Of a stretch of DNA of 62,290 nucleotides, positions 41,092 through 50,643 are shown one piece after another. The DNA comes from Candidatus Muproteobacteria bacterium. GTDB lineage: Bacteria > Pseudomonadota > Gammaproteobacteria > Acidiferrobacterales > SPGG2. A model generated the notes under the pieces. The model saw only the letters and a program-made list of their open reading frames with translations. It did no database searches and was not told where the DNA came from. The position numbers were made by a program, and so were the translations under genes. How positions within the stretch are numbered: position 1 is the first letter of the stretch; each line of letters starts with the position of its first letter. The stretch is taken from positions 1 to 62,290 of the forward strand of contig QKEI01000103.1 in assembly GCA_003251795.1 (NCBI GenBank), read 5' to 3'.

Positions 41092-42642
41092 TTATTTTTC
41101 CAGGGTTTGCAACTTATCTAGAAAAGCCCGCGCGCGCAGGGCTGGCACGCCCACGTTGGATCCTCCAAACTCCTCCAATACGGCGGCATTGACGGCGACG
41201 ACGCGTCCGCCGAGGTCCAACACCGGCCCGCCGCTGCCGCCGATTGCAGTCTCGGCATCGTAGGCAACCACCTCTTGCGAGACCTGACTGACAATACCCC
41301 GGGTGGCAAGCGGCTTGATGTAACCTGCCTCGGAAAGACGTCGCGCAAGAGACCAAAAATCCGCATCGCCGTCCGGTGTGGCGGCCTTCAGGAACTCCGG
41401 GCTGGCTCTCACTACCAGCGCCTGCATGCCCAACGGGTACCCCAAAACGATGACCTCATCACCCGGCCGAGGGGTGGTTGGGTTGAGCTCGAGCGCGCGC
41501 AGCCCCTTGATTTTCTCACTGACCCGTAATAGCGCCAGGTCCGTCTCGTCACTGCTACGAACGAGCTCAAGCCCAAGCGGCCCCTTTACATCCGGCATGA
41601 ACCCAATCAGACGCTGGAGCACCGGCTCAAGCCCACGTTCTTTGGCGAACTCTGTGCGCGGGTCGTCGAACCAAGGCTCGGCCACGTGTCTGTTGGTCAA
41701 CAGCAGGCCATCTTCAGACACAACGAAGGCGGTACCGGTAAACGGCAGTTCCACGATCTTACCGTGCTCTTCCAGAGTGAACAGAATTATTCCTTCCGGG
41801 GTTTCGACATAGCGCAGCATTTTCCCGGTCTTGGGCTCGTTGAACCCGAAAGCGCCTTGCACGAATGCCACCGAAGGGGTGGCAGATTCTATGATACGGG
41901 CCACCGCACCACGGCCCGCTTCCAGAGCCTCCAAGCGTTCAGTGGCGGCGGCCAAAGCGGCCTCCACTTCGACCCGCAGCGCCAACAGCTCGTCACGGCT
42001 CAGCGCTTGAGCACGTGCTTTCTCGAGCAGCTGCGCGAGCCCTTCGATGCGAACCCCTTCTATCGTCATGCGCTTCTGCAGGCGAAGATTTTGCACAACG
42101 AGTAGCGCCACGCTTACTACTAACAAGGTGAGCAAAACAAGCAACCAGATGCGGAACCACAGAGACGTTTGTGTGGCGAGGTCCCGAGTAACGTTAGCGA
42201 GGAATCTCGTGCCCCGACCCAATGTGGTGAGTCCATCCGCCCGCGCACCATCGACGGAATCGGCAAACACCTCGGTAATGGATTTTCTCCACGCCGCACC
42301 GGCAGGATACAGGCGGTAACGAATAACCGGCCCGCTTTGACCGATCTCGACCAAGTCGCCGGATTGCAGTATGCGGCTTTCTTCTACGCGTTCACCATTC
42401 ACCCAAACACTGCGATCGGGCGTTACTTCCAGCTCGTACGTCGCACCGGAGCGGTGCAACGTGGCGTGATACTCGCGCGCGCCTTCCTCATCGGGAGTCA
42501 AAAATCTAATCTCGGCGCCAGGACCACGAGTGATCCGAAGGGTCTCCCGCTCGAGCTTTTCCATCTGCCCACGACGGCGTCCCGAGAGAAAGACGGCAAC
42601 CGGGATTACATCAACAAGGGGTTCATGCTCACTGGAGGGCAC
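41092..42642 (-). CDS. Membrane serine protease with N-terminal FHA-like domain
   Basis: A 516-residue protein. Residues about 10-112 look like an FHA domain (LRITRGPGAE, VNGERVEESRILQSGDLVEIG), then a transmembrane helix at 163-183, a coiled coil (about 200-245) and a trypsin-like protease with His319 (LTNRHVAEP), Asp368 (SDETDLALL) and Ser470 (IGGSGGPV). The FHA part would face the cytoplasm and read phospho-threonine; the protease would face the periplasm. It is an HtrA-like layout without PDZ. No kinase is adjacent. It is separated from the ligase upstream by 32 bases. Confidence 0.8.
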   Translation of the reverse strand: MPSSEHEPLVDVIPVAVFLSGRRRGQMEKLERETLRITRGPGAEIRFLTPDEEGAREYHATLHRSGATYELEVTPDRSVWVNGERVEESRILQSGDLVEIGQSGPVIRYRLYPAGAAWRKSITEVFADSVDGARADGLTTLGRGTRFLANVTRDLATQTSLWFRIWLLVLLTLLVVSVALLVVQNLRLQKRMTIEGVRIEGLAQLLEKARAQALSRDELLALRVEVEAALAAATERLEALEAGRGAVARIIESATPSVAFVQGAFGFNEPKTGKMLRYVETPEGIILFTLEEHGKIVELPFTGTAFVVSEDGLLLTNRHVAEPWFDDPRTEFAKERGLEPVLQRLIGFMPDVKGPLGLELVRSSDETDLALLRVSEKIKGLRALELNPTTPRPGDEVIVLGYPLGMQALVVRASPEFLKAATPDGDADFWSLARRLSEAGYIKPLATRGIVSQVSQEVVAYDAETAIGGSGGPVLDLGGRVVAVNAAVLEEFGGSNVGVPALRARAFLDKLQTLEK

Positions 42643-42674
42643 GGACGCTTATCCTAGCTGCGAGTTATCGGTCA

Positions 42675-45383
42675 TTATCGGGTAGCGGCTCGAGCGCTGC
42701 CGCGTTGTGGTCGCAAACGCACCACTTCCTCACGTAGTGCGCTCGCAATCCGCTCATGCGGCTGGTCACCGGTCCCCTGCTGCTCCAATTGTTTGGGATC
42801 GAGCGGCGCACCGAAGCTGATACCGAGGGTTACGCGCCGCGGCCACTTTGCGCCTGGCGGTAATGCCTTGCCGCTGCCTTCGATCCACACCGGTATCACG
42901 GGTGTCGTATGGGCCCGTGCCAACAAACCGATTCCCGCTCGAAAAGGGAGCAGCTCGCCGGTAGTCGAGCGCTCGCCTTCGGGAAACCATGCGAGATTGT
43001 ACCCCTCTTGCATTGCCGCGGCCGCCAATGCCAAGGTGAACAGAGGGCCCTTGCGCAGATCTACCGGCAGCACGTGCATCGCCCGGCTAAACATGCGTTT
43101 GAGAGGACTATTGAACATGATGCCGGTCCACCCGCCCCAACAGGTACGCTGTAGGCCTTTTCTACCTAGTGCCACACCGATGATCACTGGGTCCAACAGG
43201 CTCTCGTGATTGGCTACGAGAATATACGGACCGGTCTTTGGTATATGCGCTTCTCCCGATATGGTCAGGTGGAACAAACGTTGCATCAGCGGGCACGCGA
43301 GCACATACAACAGCAGACCGAACGTTTGTGCGAAGATGCCAGATGGTTTCAGCCAACGACGCTGTGCTTCGTCCAACAGCGCCTGTGGCTCGCGCAGCCG
43401 CGCTTCGGGGGCAACCTCTGCTTCCGTCGCGTAGCCAGCAACACTGGCTTCTCGCAGCAAATCGCGCACCGTGTCGATGCGTCCGATTGCATCGTCACTA
43501 AGCTCCACACCGGTGCGACCACGCAGCTCCATCGTGAGACTCAGCCACTCCATAGAATCCACCCCCAAGTCGAGGCGAACATTGCTATCGGGCATCAAGC
43601 GCTGATCGGAAAAACGCTTAACTAGCCAATCCCACACCAGTTTGGCGATGGGATCCCCCAACAGCTCGCGGTCTTCGGGGCTAAGAATCTCTACTGAATC
43701 TACCGGTGAGGACGCCGGTCCTTTACCCTTTTGGTGTTGTAGCTGTTGGTAGCGCTGGTTTAGTTTGTGACGTCGCAACTTGCCAAGGCGCGTGCGCGGT
43801 AATGGCAGTTCATCGATGAGGACGTTAGTGACCTGCTGATAGGACGGCAGCCCACGTGATTGCTTCAATACCTCCTCACGTACCACCTGTGCTAGAAGCT
43901 GCGGATCGATCTCGCGCGCGGCACTGGGCTCGGGAACAACCAGCGCGCTTAAGCGGCTACCATCCTGCAACACTCCGGCCTCGGCGACGTAGCGCCCGCT
44001 CTGCAAAGCCGTTTCTATGTCTTCGGGATTGATATTTTGCCCGCCCGGCGAAACGATCATAGCTGAAGCCCGGCCCGTCAGGTGAAGATACCCTTTGCTA
44101 TCGACGTAACCCAGGTCTCCGGTGCGGAACCAGCCATCAGCGGTGAATGCCTGGCCATTTAGTTGTGGCAAATGCCGGTATCCCGAGAACACGTTGGCAC
44201 CCTTCGCGAGCACCTCGCCGAACGCTGCGGGCGTCTCCGCCTTAACGATGCGCAACTCAACCCCTGGCAGCGGGCGGCCTGCATTGTCGAAGCGACGCGC
44301 ACCCGGTGGATTGAAGGTGAGTATCGGTGATGTTTCTGTAAGGCCGTAGCCCGTCGCAACCTGCCAGCCCAATCCTTCCAGCTTCCGCGCCAACGCGGGT
44401 TCAAGGGCTGCGCCTCCCGAGATGACCATACGCACCTCGGGTGCAAAACGCTGGCGCAGCGGTGCAAACAGCCATTTGCCGATATTGACACGGAGCGTCC
44501 GGCGAAGCTGAATCGACAGTCCCAACAGCGCTCGAAACAAGGTAGCGGCGATGTGTCCGTGCTCACTGATTCGTCGCGTGATGGCATCACACAAGGCGGC
44601 GTACAACCTAGGCACCCCGAGTATCGCCGTCGCCCGTCCCTTCCTGAGCGCCCGCTGGATTTGATTTCCGGTCAACGACTGCGGCATCACGATCGTTGCT
44701 CCCAGCGCCAAGGGCGCCAACAAACCAACCGTGAAAGCATAGACGTGGTGCAATGGTAGGGGCAGCAACAAGCGATCGTCGGGGCGCGCGATGCCTAGCC
44801 CCAGCAATGCGGCGATGTTGCTGATGAGATTCCGGTGGGTGAGCTCAACCCCCTTCGGTGGCCCGGTAGTGCCCGATGTGTAAAACAGTACGGCAGGCTC
44901 CTGCGGTAGAACGACGGGCGGCTCGCTGCGCTTTTTGGCCAAGAAATGATGCCAGTGTTTAGCATCGTCCCGTGACTCTTCGTCCAACAGGATCAATCTC
45001 TTGTTTGCATATGCTCGTGCTTGTATGAGTCGTTGTTGAAACCCAGAAGTCACAAAGACCCAATGGGCTCCGCTGTCTGACAGAACATGCGCCAAATCCT
45101 CGTCCGGGGACTGGGCATCCACTGGTACAGGAATTGCCCCGATCTCCAGTAAGGCGAGACAAGCGATGATCCAGGGTGCCGAATTGGGCGCAAAAAGCAC
45201 CGCGTGATCGCCCCGATCTAGTCCAGCCACCATCAGGCCGGCCGCCAAACCGTGTACTCGCTCCGCCAATTGTGCATAGGTCCAGCTTTCCAGGTCCTCC
45301 CTGAGGAACACCATGAGCGCCGCGCGCTGGCCATGCTTTTCCAGCGAACCCAGCAACGACGAAAGTGTTTCGGCTACAATCAC
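42675..45383 (-). CDS. Acyl-ACP ligase, carrier domain and acyltransferase fused in one chain
   Basis: A 902-residue protein: an AMP-forming ligase (about 1-540, with LFYTSGTTGPPKGVELTHRN), an acyl-carrier domain (about 590-670, phosphopantetheine Ser in LGVDSMEWL) and a PlsC-type acyltransferase (about 705-895, HxxxxD in ANHESLLD, EGERS). It could activate a fatty acid, hold it on its own carrier and put it on a lysophospholipid. E. coli Aas has ligase and acyltransferase in the opposite order and no carrier. It starts at GTG 45,383. It follows the ATPase gene after 48 bases. Confidence 0.85.
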   Translation of the reverse strand: MIVAETLSSLLGSLEKHGQRAALMVFLREDLESWTYAQLAERVHGLAAGLMVAGLDRGDHAVLFAPNSAPWIIACLALLEIGAIPVPVDAQSPDEDLAHVLSDSGAHWVFVTSGFQQRLIQARAYANKRLILLDEESRDDAKHWHHFLAKKRSEPPVVLPQEPAVLFYTSGTTGPPKGVELTHRNLISNIAALLGLGIARPDDRLLLPLPLHHVYAFTVGLLAPLALGATIVMPQSLTGNQIQRALRKGRATAILGVPRLYAALCDAITRRISEHGHIAATLFRALLGLSIQLRRTLRVNIGKWLFAPLRQRFAPEVRMVISGGAALEPALARKLEGLGWQVATGYGLTETSPILTFNPPGARRFDNAGRPLPGVELRIVKAETPAAFGEVLAKGANVFSGYRHLPQLNGQAFTADGWFRTGDLGYVDSKGYLHLTGRASAMIVSPGGQNINPEDIETALQSGRYVAEAGVLQDGSRLSALVVPEPSAAREIDPQLLAQVVREEVLKQSRGLPSYQQVTNVLIDELPLPRTRLGKLRRHKLNQRYQQLQHQKGKGPASSPVDSVEILSPEDRELLGDPIAKLVWDWLVKRFSDQRLMPDSNVRLDLGVDSMEWLSLTMELRGRTGVELSDDAIGRIDTVRDLLREASVAGYATEAEVAPEARLREPQALLDEAQRRWLKPSGIFAQTFGLLLYVLACPLMQRLFHLTISGEAHIPKTGPYILVANHESLLDPVIIGVALGRKGLQRTCWGGWTGIMFNSPLKRMFSRAMHVLPVDLRKGPLFTLALAAAAMQEGYNLAWFPEGERSTTGELLPFRAGIGLLARAHTTPVIPVWIEGSGKALPPGAKWPRRVTLGISFGAPLDPKQLEQQGTGDQPHERIASALREEVVRLRPQRGSARAATR

Positions 45384-45431
45384 CTTGCGGTCACAGAGAT
45401 TGTGTTGGAAGTCCCACTCATACGCATACTT

Positions 45432-48116
45432 CTATGCGGAAAGAATGTTCACACCCTTTCGCACTAGATACTTCCTGAGCTCCTCGATCACGAAGATCAC
45501 AAGGGGCGCGATAAGCATCACGAGCCAAATGTCGACTTGTAATGGACTCGTCGTGAAGAAGTGATGAAATATCGGCAAATAAATGATGGCGAAGATGAAC
45601 AACACCTCAACCGTCACGCCGGACCATATCCAAGCGTTGAAACGCGCGAGGTAAGGCACCGCGCTTTGCCGGTTCGTGCGGCACGCCATGACATTGCCGA
45701 TCTGACCCAGGATGATAGTGGCAAGGAACGCGCCTGCGGCCTGCCCATAAAGTGGTACGCCTGCCGTCAGCCGTTCCCCCCAGCCCCAGCCGCCGGTATC
45801 GAGAACAATAAAAAACACCATAAAAGACAGCGCGGCCTCGGCCGGGCCGATGATGCCATAGCTTCTGAGGAAGGTCTTGAAGCTAACCAGCCGCTCGTTG
45901 TGGTGTCGCGGCGGCCGCCGCATGACATCGGCTTCGGGAGGTTCATTCCCAAGACCGATAGCAGGCAGAATATCCGTAATCAAGTCGATGGAGAGGATCT
46001 GCACCACGGTGATCGGCAGCGGAATTGGAAACAGCACATAGGCGATAAAGGGCAGGATCTCGGGTACATTGCTGGTCAGCACATAGGTGATGAATTTCTT
46101 TATGTTGTCGTAAACCGCTCTGCCCTCCTCGATCGCCTTGATGATGGTGGCAAAGTTGTCGTCCAATAAAATGATATCCGAAGCTTCCTTGGCAACATCG
46201 GTGCCGCGCAAACCCATGGCAACACCGATGTCGGCGCGTTTGAGTGCGGGTGCGTCATTCACACCATCTCCCGTCACCGCCACCACTTCGTCCATTTGCT
46301 TAAGCGCATCGACGATATCGAGCTTCTGCTCTGGCGCGATGCGCGCAAACAGCACCTCCTCTTTTTGCAGGGCTGCAACGAGGCGCTCCGTGCCCATGGT
46401 CGCGAGCTCTTCGCCTTCAATCACGCGCGGCTGATTGACAATGCCTAACTTGCGTGCGATGTAGGTGACTGTTTCCGCTTTGTCACCGCTGATGACGATG
46501 ATACGAATGCCGGCGCTCTTGCAGGCCGCGACCGCCGCGGGGACTTCCACTCTCGGTGGATCCACCATGGTAACCAAGCCGACGAAGACGAGGTCGCGCG
46601 CGTCCGCCGAGGAATCCCTCACCACACGATACGCGAGCGCCAGTACCCGCAGTCCGTCCGCCGCATAGGTCTCAGCCTGGGCGTTGAGCTTGTTTTTCTC
46701 CGCCCGTGCAAGTTTTCTCACCGCGCCCTGCGTATGTACGGAAACACAACGGTCGATGATGACCTCGGGTGCACCCTTGACCGTCATGTACTGACTGCCA
46801 TCCTGGGTGCGATAGGTAGTAGACATGTACTTCAACTCAGCATCGAACGGCTGGCTGCTCAGTGCCTCGAAATTGGCGCGCAGCGCTTCGTAACCGCCGA
46901 TCTTCTCGACGAATTCGGCGAGCGCGGTTTCGGTCGGGTCCCCTTTAAATTCGATGCGGTTATTGTCGGCGCGGGAAGCGATCGCGTCGTTACACAAGGC
47001 CATGATCTCGGTCAGGGTCTTGGCGGCCGGGTTTCTCTCATAAGCGTGTCGGTCGCCCGGTGCGACTTCGATCCAATCAAGATAGAGCGTTTCCACATGA
47101 AGCTTATTCTGTGTCAACGTCCCGGTCTTATCGGCACAGATCACCGTGGTGCTGCCGAGCGTCTCGACCGAGAGGATGTGTTTGATCACGGCGTTGCGCC
47201 TGCTCATGCGTACAGACGCCTGCGTCAACGCCAGCGTGACGGTAGGCAACAGCCCCTCGGGCACGTTGGCCACAATGATGCCGATGGCAAATATCAGGTT
47301 GGTCCAGAATGTGTTGCCGATGAGGTATCCGACGCTGAAGAACACCACGCCGATCCCCAGCGCTAGATAGGTGATCTTGCGCACGAAATTCTGCAACTCT
47401 TTCTGCATCGGGGTCAGGTCCTGATGCACCGCCTGCGAAAGCTGCGAGATGGCGCCAATCGACGTCGAACGACCAGTCTTCACCACCACGACATGGGCGT
47501 TACCTTTCATCACCGTGGCACCCGAAAACACCCGACAGGATGGGTTAACACACTCAGCCAGTGTGGACTTAGTGACAGGCTCGGACTCGCCGGTGAGGAT
47601 CGATTCATCGACCAGGAGCTGATTGGAGGCAACCACAATGCCGTCGGCAGAGATCTTGTCGCCTTCTTGGATAAACAATATGTCACCGGGTACCACGTCC
47701 TTGGCATCGAGCAAGACCTTTTCGCCGTCGCGCAACAGCGCGACATGCTTGGGAATGTAATCGAGAAACGAAATCATGAGTTTCTCGACCTTGTAATTCT
47801 GCAAAAACGACACAAGGGCGTTGAGCACCACCACGCCCGCAAGCGCGAGTGCGATCAGATCGTAGCCTTCCCCCGGACTGAGATAATCGGCGAGCAGAGC
47901 GAGCAGCGCCGAAGCTAACAACAGCAGCGGAAATAACGCAGTAAATTCCTCGAGCAACATGCGCAACGGCGATTTGGCCCGGTGGAAGCTAATCTCGTTC
48001 TTGCCGTAGCGCACTTGTCTCGCTCTGGCCTCGGCGGCACTCAACCCCATTTCCGTACAGCCGAGGGTGCGAAACACCTCATCTTTGCTCTTGCCGTCGA
48101 ATTTTTGGAAATCCAT
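45432..48116 (-). CDS. P2-type cation-transporting ATPase
   Basis: An 894-residue pump. Actuator TGES at 175-178, ion-site PEGL at 286-289, phosphorylated Asp329 in CADKTGTLTQ, hinge GDGVNDAPALKRADIG and ten membrane helices. The VPEGLLPTVTLAL helix is closer to Na/K- and Ca-type (P2) pumps than to heavy-metal (P1B) pumps. It exports or exchanges Na+, K+ or Ca2+, ion uncertain. Its mycobacterial analogue CtpF belongs to the DosR regulon. The upstream 140 bases show a hairpin but no FNR box, so it may be transcribed from the GDH operon. Confidence 0.9.
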   Translation of the reverse strand: MDFQKFDGKSKDEVFRTLGCTEMGLSAAEARARQVRYGKNEISFHRAKSPLRMLLEEFTALFPLLLLASALLALLADYLSPGEGYDLIALALAGVVVLNALVSFLQNYKVEKLMISFLDYIPKHVALLRDGEKVLLDAKDVVPGDILFIQEGDKISADGIVVASNQLLVDESILTGESEPVTKSTLAECVNPSCRVFSGATVMKGNAHVVVVKTGRSTSIGAISQLSQAVHQDLTPMQKELQNFVRKITYLALGIGVVFFSVGYLIGNTFWTNLIFAIGIIVANVPEGLLPTVTLALTQASVRMSRRNAVIKHILSVETLGSTTVICADKTGTLTQNKLHVETLYLDWIEVAPGDRHAYERNPAAKTLTEIMALCNDAIASRADNNRIEFKGDPTETALAEFVEKIGGYEALRANFEALSSQPFDAELKYMSTTYRTQDGSQYMTVKGAPEVIIDRCVSVHTQGAVRKLARAEKNKLNAQAETYAADGLRVLALAYRVVRDSSADARDLVFVGLVTMVDPPRVEVPAAVAACKSAGIRIIVISGDKAETVTYIARKLGIVNQPRVIEGEELATMGTERLVAALQKEEVLFARIAPEQKLDIVDALKQMDEVVAVTGDGVNDAPALKRADIGVAMGLRGTDVAKEASDIILLDDNFATIIKAIEEGRAVYDNIKKFITYVLTSNVPEILPFIAYVLFPIPLPITVVQILSIDLITDILPAIGLGNEPPEADVMRRPPRHHNERLVSFKTFLRSYGIIGPAEAALSFMVFFIVLDTGGWGWGERLTAGVPLYGQAAGAFLATIILGQIGNVMACRTNRQSAVPYLARFNAWIWSGVTVEVLFIFAIIYLPIFHHFFTTSPLQVDIWLVMLIAPLVIFVIEELRKYLVRKGVNILSA

Positions 48117-48257
48117 AGCGCGTTGTCGCCTCGCGGGTGGCTCGAGCTATTGCAAGTCAGTGCAACTTGCAGCTGCTCACGCCTCGCCTTCTGTTCGGGA
48201 ACTTCGCGATTCTCGGTAGTTTGCTGTGGGAAACAACCTTTGCAAGCAAACGCGCAC

Positions 48258-49397
48258 TCAGCCCACACACGCCGGCGCCGGCTCTAATGTGTCTTGTTCC
48301 AATGCGTCAACCAATGAGGCGGCGACCTGCTGCAATGACCCTGTCTCGAGATAGATCTCCCTTTGACGGTCATATGGTGGATTGCGCCCGATCGACTTTC
48401 TGAGTCGTTCGAGAAAAGCGCCCTGTCCCAGCCCATCGGCAACTGGAGCGACCGCGTCCGTCACGCGATCGAACATGTCTGCCAATGGACTAACGGCCCC
48501 GTGCTCGTCCATGACATAGGTCGCCGCGAGCCCGAGGCGCGAGGCCTGGAAGTGATTTTCCCTTTCTGTCCACCATGGCAGTGGTCTAGGCAGGCCCGCA
48601 GGACGGTGCGCCCCGCGAGTACGTTGCAGAAACAAAACCAGAGCGCGCACAAACCCGGCGAGGGCAACGGCGTCGCTAATCGTAGACTGCATGTCCATCA
48701 CGCGGACTTCCAACGTGCCCCAGTTAGGATGAGGACGGATGTCCCAGTGGATGTCCTTGATCGTCTCGAAGATGCCAGCCCGGCGGCTGATCTCGAAAAA
48801 GCGAGTGAAGTCTTCCCAGCCCGTAAAAGATGGGGGTACCCCGTAACTGCGGGTCGCTGCGAGAATCCGATGACGATAAGACACGTAGCCGGTGTCGTAG
48901 CCATGCCAGAACGGGGAGTTAGCTGACATGGCCAGCAGCAGCGGGAGATAAGGCTTCAGCTCGCCAAGGACAACTACCGCCTCCTCTCCCGAGGGCATGC
49001 CGAGGTGCACATGCAGTGCAAACGTAAGTTGAATGTGACCTAGGTAGCCAGATGTTTTCTCCAACTTCAAGTAACGTCGGGTCGGCGTAATCTCGGCGAG
49101 GCGTTTAGAAAACGGGTGCGAACCACCGCCGCAGAGCGTCATGCCGAGCGCCTTACATCGAGAGCGAATATTCGCCGTCAAGGATTTAACGTGAGATTCG
49201 AGCTCAGGCAAGTCACTGCAAACCTTGGAGGCGATCTCGACGGTATTCTGAATGAACTCTGGTTTGACGTAACGGCTCTGCGGATAGAACTCCATCAACG
49301 GCATGATGCCGTCAGCCGCATCCAAGGTTCTGTTATCGAGCAGCTGCAGTTCCAGCTCCACGCCAATCGACAGAGACTCTGAGGCTTTAAAGCGCAT
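48258..49397 (-). CDS. Carboxylate-amine ligase, YbdK/GCS2 family
   Basis: A 379-residue ATP-grasp-like ligase of the glutamate-cysteine-ligase type 2 family: SIGVELELQLLD at the N-terminus, LTFALHVHLGMP in the middle, and RPHPNWGTLEVRVMDMQ at the core. It may join glutamate to cysteine or another amine; E. coli YbdK has weak GCL activity only. It begins 9 bases after the M20 hydrolase stop, so they form an operon. Whether it makes glutathione here cannot be told; no gshB is in the window. Confidence 0.82.
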   Translation of the reverse strand: MRFKASESLSIGVELELQLLDNRTLDAADGIMPLMEFYPQSRYVKPEFIQNTVEIASKVCSDLPELESHVKSLTANIRSRCKALGMTLCGGGSHPFSKRLAEITPTRRYLKLEKTSGYLGHIQLTFALHVHLGMPSGEEAVVVLGELKPYLPLLLAMSANSPFWHGYDTGYVSYRHRILAATRSYGVPPSFTGWEDFTRFFEISRRAGIFETIKDIHWDIRPHPNWGTLEVRVMDMQSTISDAVALAGFVRALVLFLQRTRGAHRPAGLPRPLPWWTERENHFQASRLGLAATYVMDEHGAVSPLADMFDRVTDAVAPVADGLGQGAFLERLRKSIGRNPPYDRQREIYLETGSLQQVAASLVDALEQDTLEPAPACVG

Positions 49398-49406
49398 CGT
49401 CGTGCT

Positions 49407-50600
49407 TCATCGAGGGTATTCGCTCAAGGCAACTCGCACCAGTTCATCGAAGAACGCAGCGCCGACTTTGAGTACCCCCTCGTCGATATCGAATGCCGGG
49501 CTATGCAAGGGGGTGTATCCCTGCTCGCTGCGGCGACATCCAAGACGGACAAAGCAACCCGGAATTTCATGCAGGTAATAGGAAAAATCTTCCGAGCCCA
49601 TGCTTGGATGATCCATCGTCACAAGCCCTGCATCACCCACTACCGCGCGCGCTGCGCGCTCTGCTAACTGAGCCTCGCGCTGCGTGTTCACCACTGGCGG
49701 GTAGCCCTCGGTGATCGTGATATCGACCTCCGCATTGTGCAGCGCCCCCAATGCCTTTGCCATTCGCGTTAAGCCATGATGGATGTGTTTGCGCGTTTGC
49801 AGATGGGTGGTACGGATTGTGCCTTCCAACACGGCCTCCTCGGCGATGACATTAGGCGCCGTGCCCGCCTGGACTCTGCCGATTGTCACCACCGAAGGAT
49901 AAACGGGATCGATCTCGCGTGACACCAAGGTTTGTATGGCCGCGATCAACATTCCGCTTACCACTACAGCATCCACGGCCTCGTGTGGCCGGGCACCGTG
50001 GCCACCCCGGCCTTTGACTTTGATGGCGAAGCGATCCGATTGGGCGGTAATGACGCCACTGGCGATCATGATTTCCCCTACCCGATAGTGGTTAGTGACA
50101 TGGCCGGCAAAGATTGCGTGCACGCCCTTAAGTGCCCCTGAGCGAATTACTACACGCGACCCGCCGCCCCGTTCCTCAGCGGGCTGAAACACAAGCAACA
50201 CATTCCCGTTTGGCGGCAACTCTCTCAGTAACGCGGCGGCGCCGAGCACCATAGCCATGTGCGCATCGTGTCCGCAGGCGTGCATCTTGCCGTCAACCGC
50301 CGAGGCAAAAGGCAACCCGGTACTCTCCGTACCGGGAAGCGCATCCATCTCCGCGCGCAGCGCTATCGTGGGGGCATCGCGATTGCCACTAGAAAGGCGA
50401 CCCACAACGCCGCTGCCTTTTCCGCCATACTCGTACGGTATGTCGAGGCGCCGAAGCTCCGCCATGACAGTCTCTGCCGTGCGCACTTCTTCAAAAGCCA
50501 ACTCTGGGTATCGGTGAAACGCGCGTCTAAGCTCGACAAGGCGGGGATAAATGCTGTCGCACCTGGATAATTCCTGTAGGTTCTGTGTCGTACTTGCCAT
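49407..50600 (-). CDS. M20-family amidohydrolase (hippurate-hydrolase-like)
   Basis: A 397-residue metallopeptidase: FHRYPELAFEE at the N-terminus, metal ligands in HACGHDAHMA, VFQPAEERGGG and the dimerisation domain GRGGHGARPHEAVD, last ligand in MGSEDFSYYLHEIPG. It hydrolyses N-acyl amino acids or peptides to free amino acids. It lies between an acyl-CoA ligase and a GCS2 ligase in the amino-acid-dehydrogenase operon, so it could feed free amino acids to the dehydrogenase. Substrate not known. Confidence 0.88.
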   Translation of the reverse strand: MASTTQNLQELSRCDSIYPRLVELRRAFHRYPELAFEEVRTAETVMAELRRLDIPYEYGGKGSGVVGRLSSGNRDAPTIALRAEMDALPGTESTGLPFASAVDGKMHACGHDAHMAMVLGAAALLRELPPNGNVLLVFQPAEERGGGSRVVIRSGALKGVHAIFAGHVTNHYRVGEIMIASGVITAQSDRFAIKVKGRGGHGARPHEAVDAVVVSGMLIAAIQTLVSREIDPVYPSVVTIGRVQAGTAPNVIAEEAVLEGTIRTTHLQTRKHIHHGLTRMAKALGALHNAEVDITITEGYPPVVNTQREAQLAERAARAVVGDAGLVTMDHPSMGSEDFSYYLHEIPGCFVRLGCRRSEQGYTPLHSPAFDIDEGVLKVGAAFFDELVRVALSEYPR

Positions 50601-50643
50601 GTGTTGATGCTCGGAGTCACAACTCCAGTTCGTCTTACGTATC

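Noticed and set aside
48151-48171. Inverted repeat TGCAAGT/ACTTGCA upstream of the ATPase as attachment or terminator site
   Set aside because: Short 7-bp arms, no U run, no integrase or insertion signs; may be a weak operator but nothing supports it.
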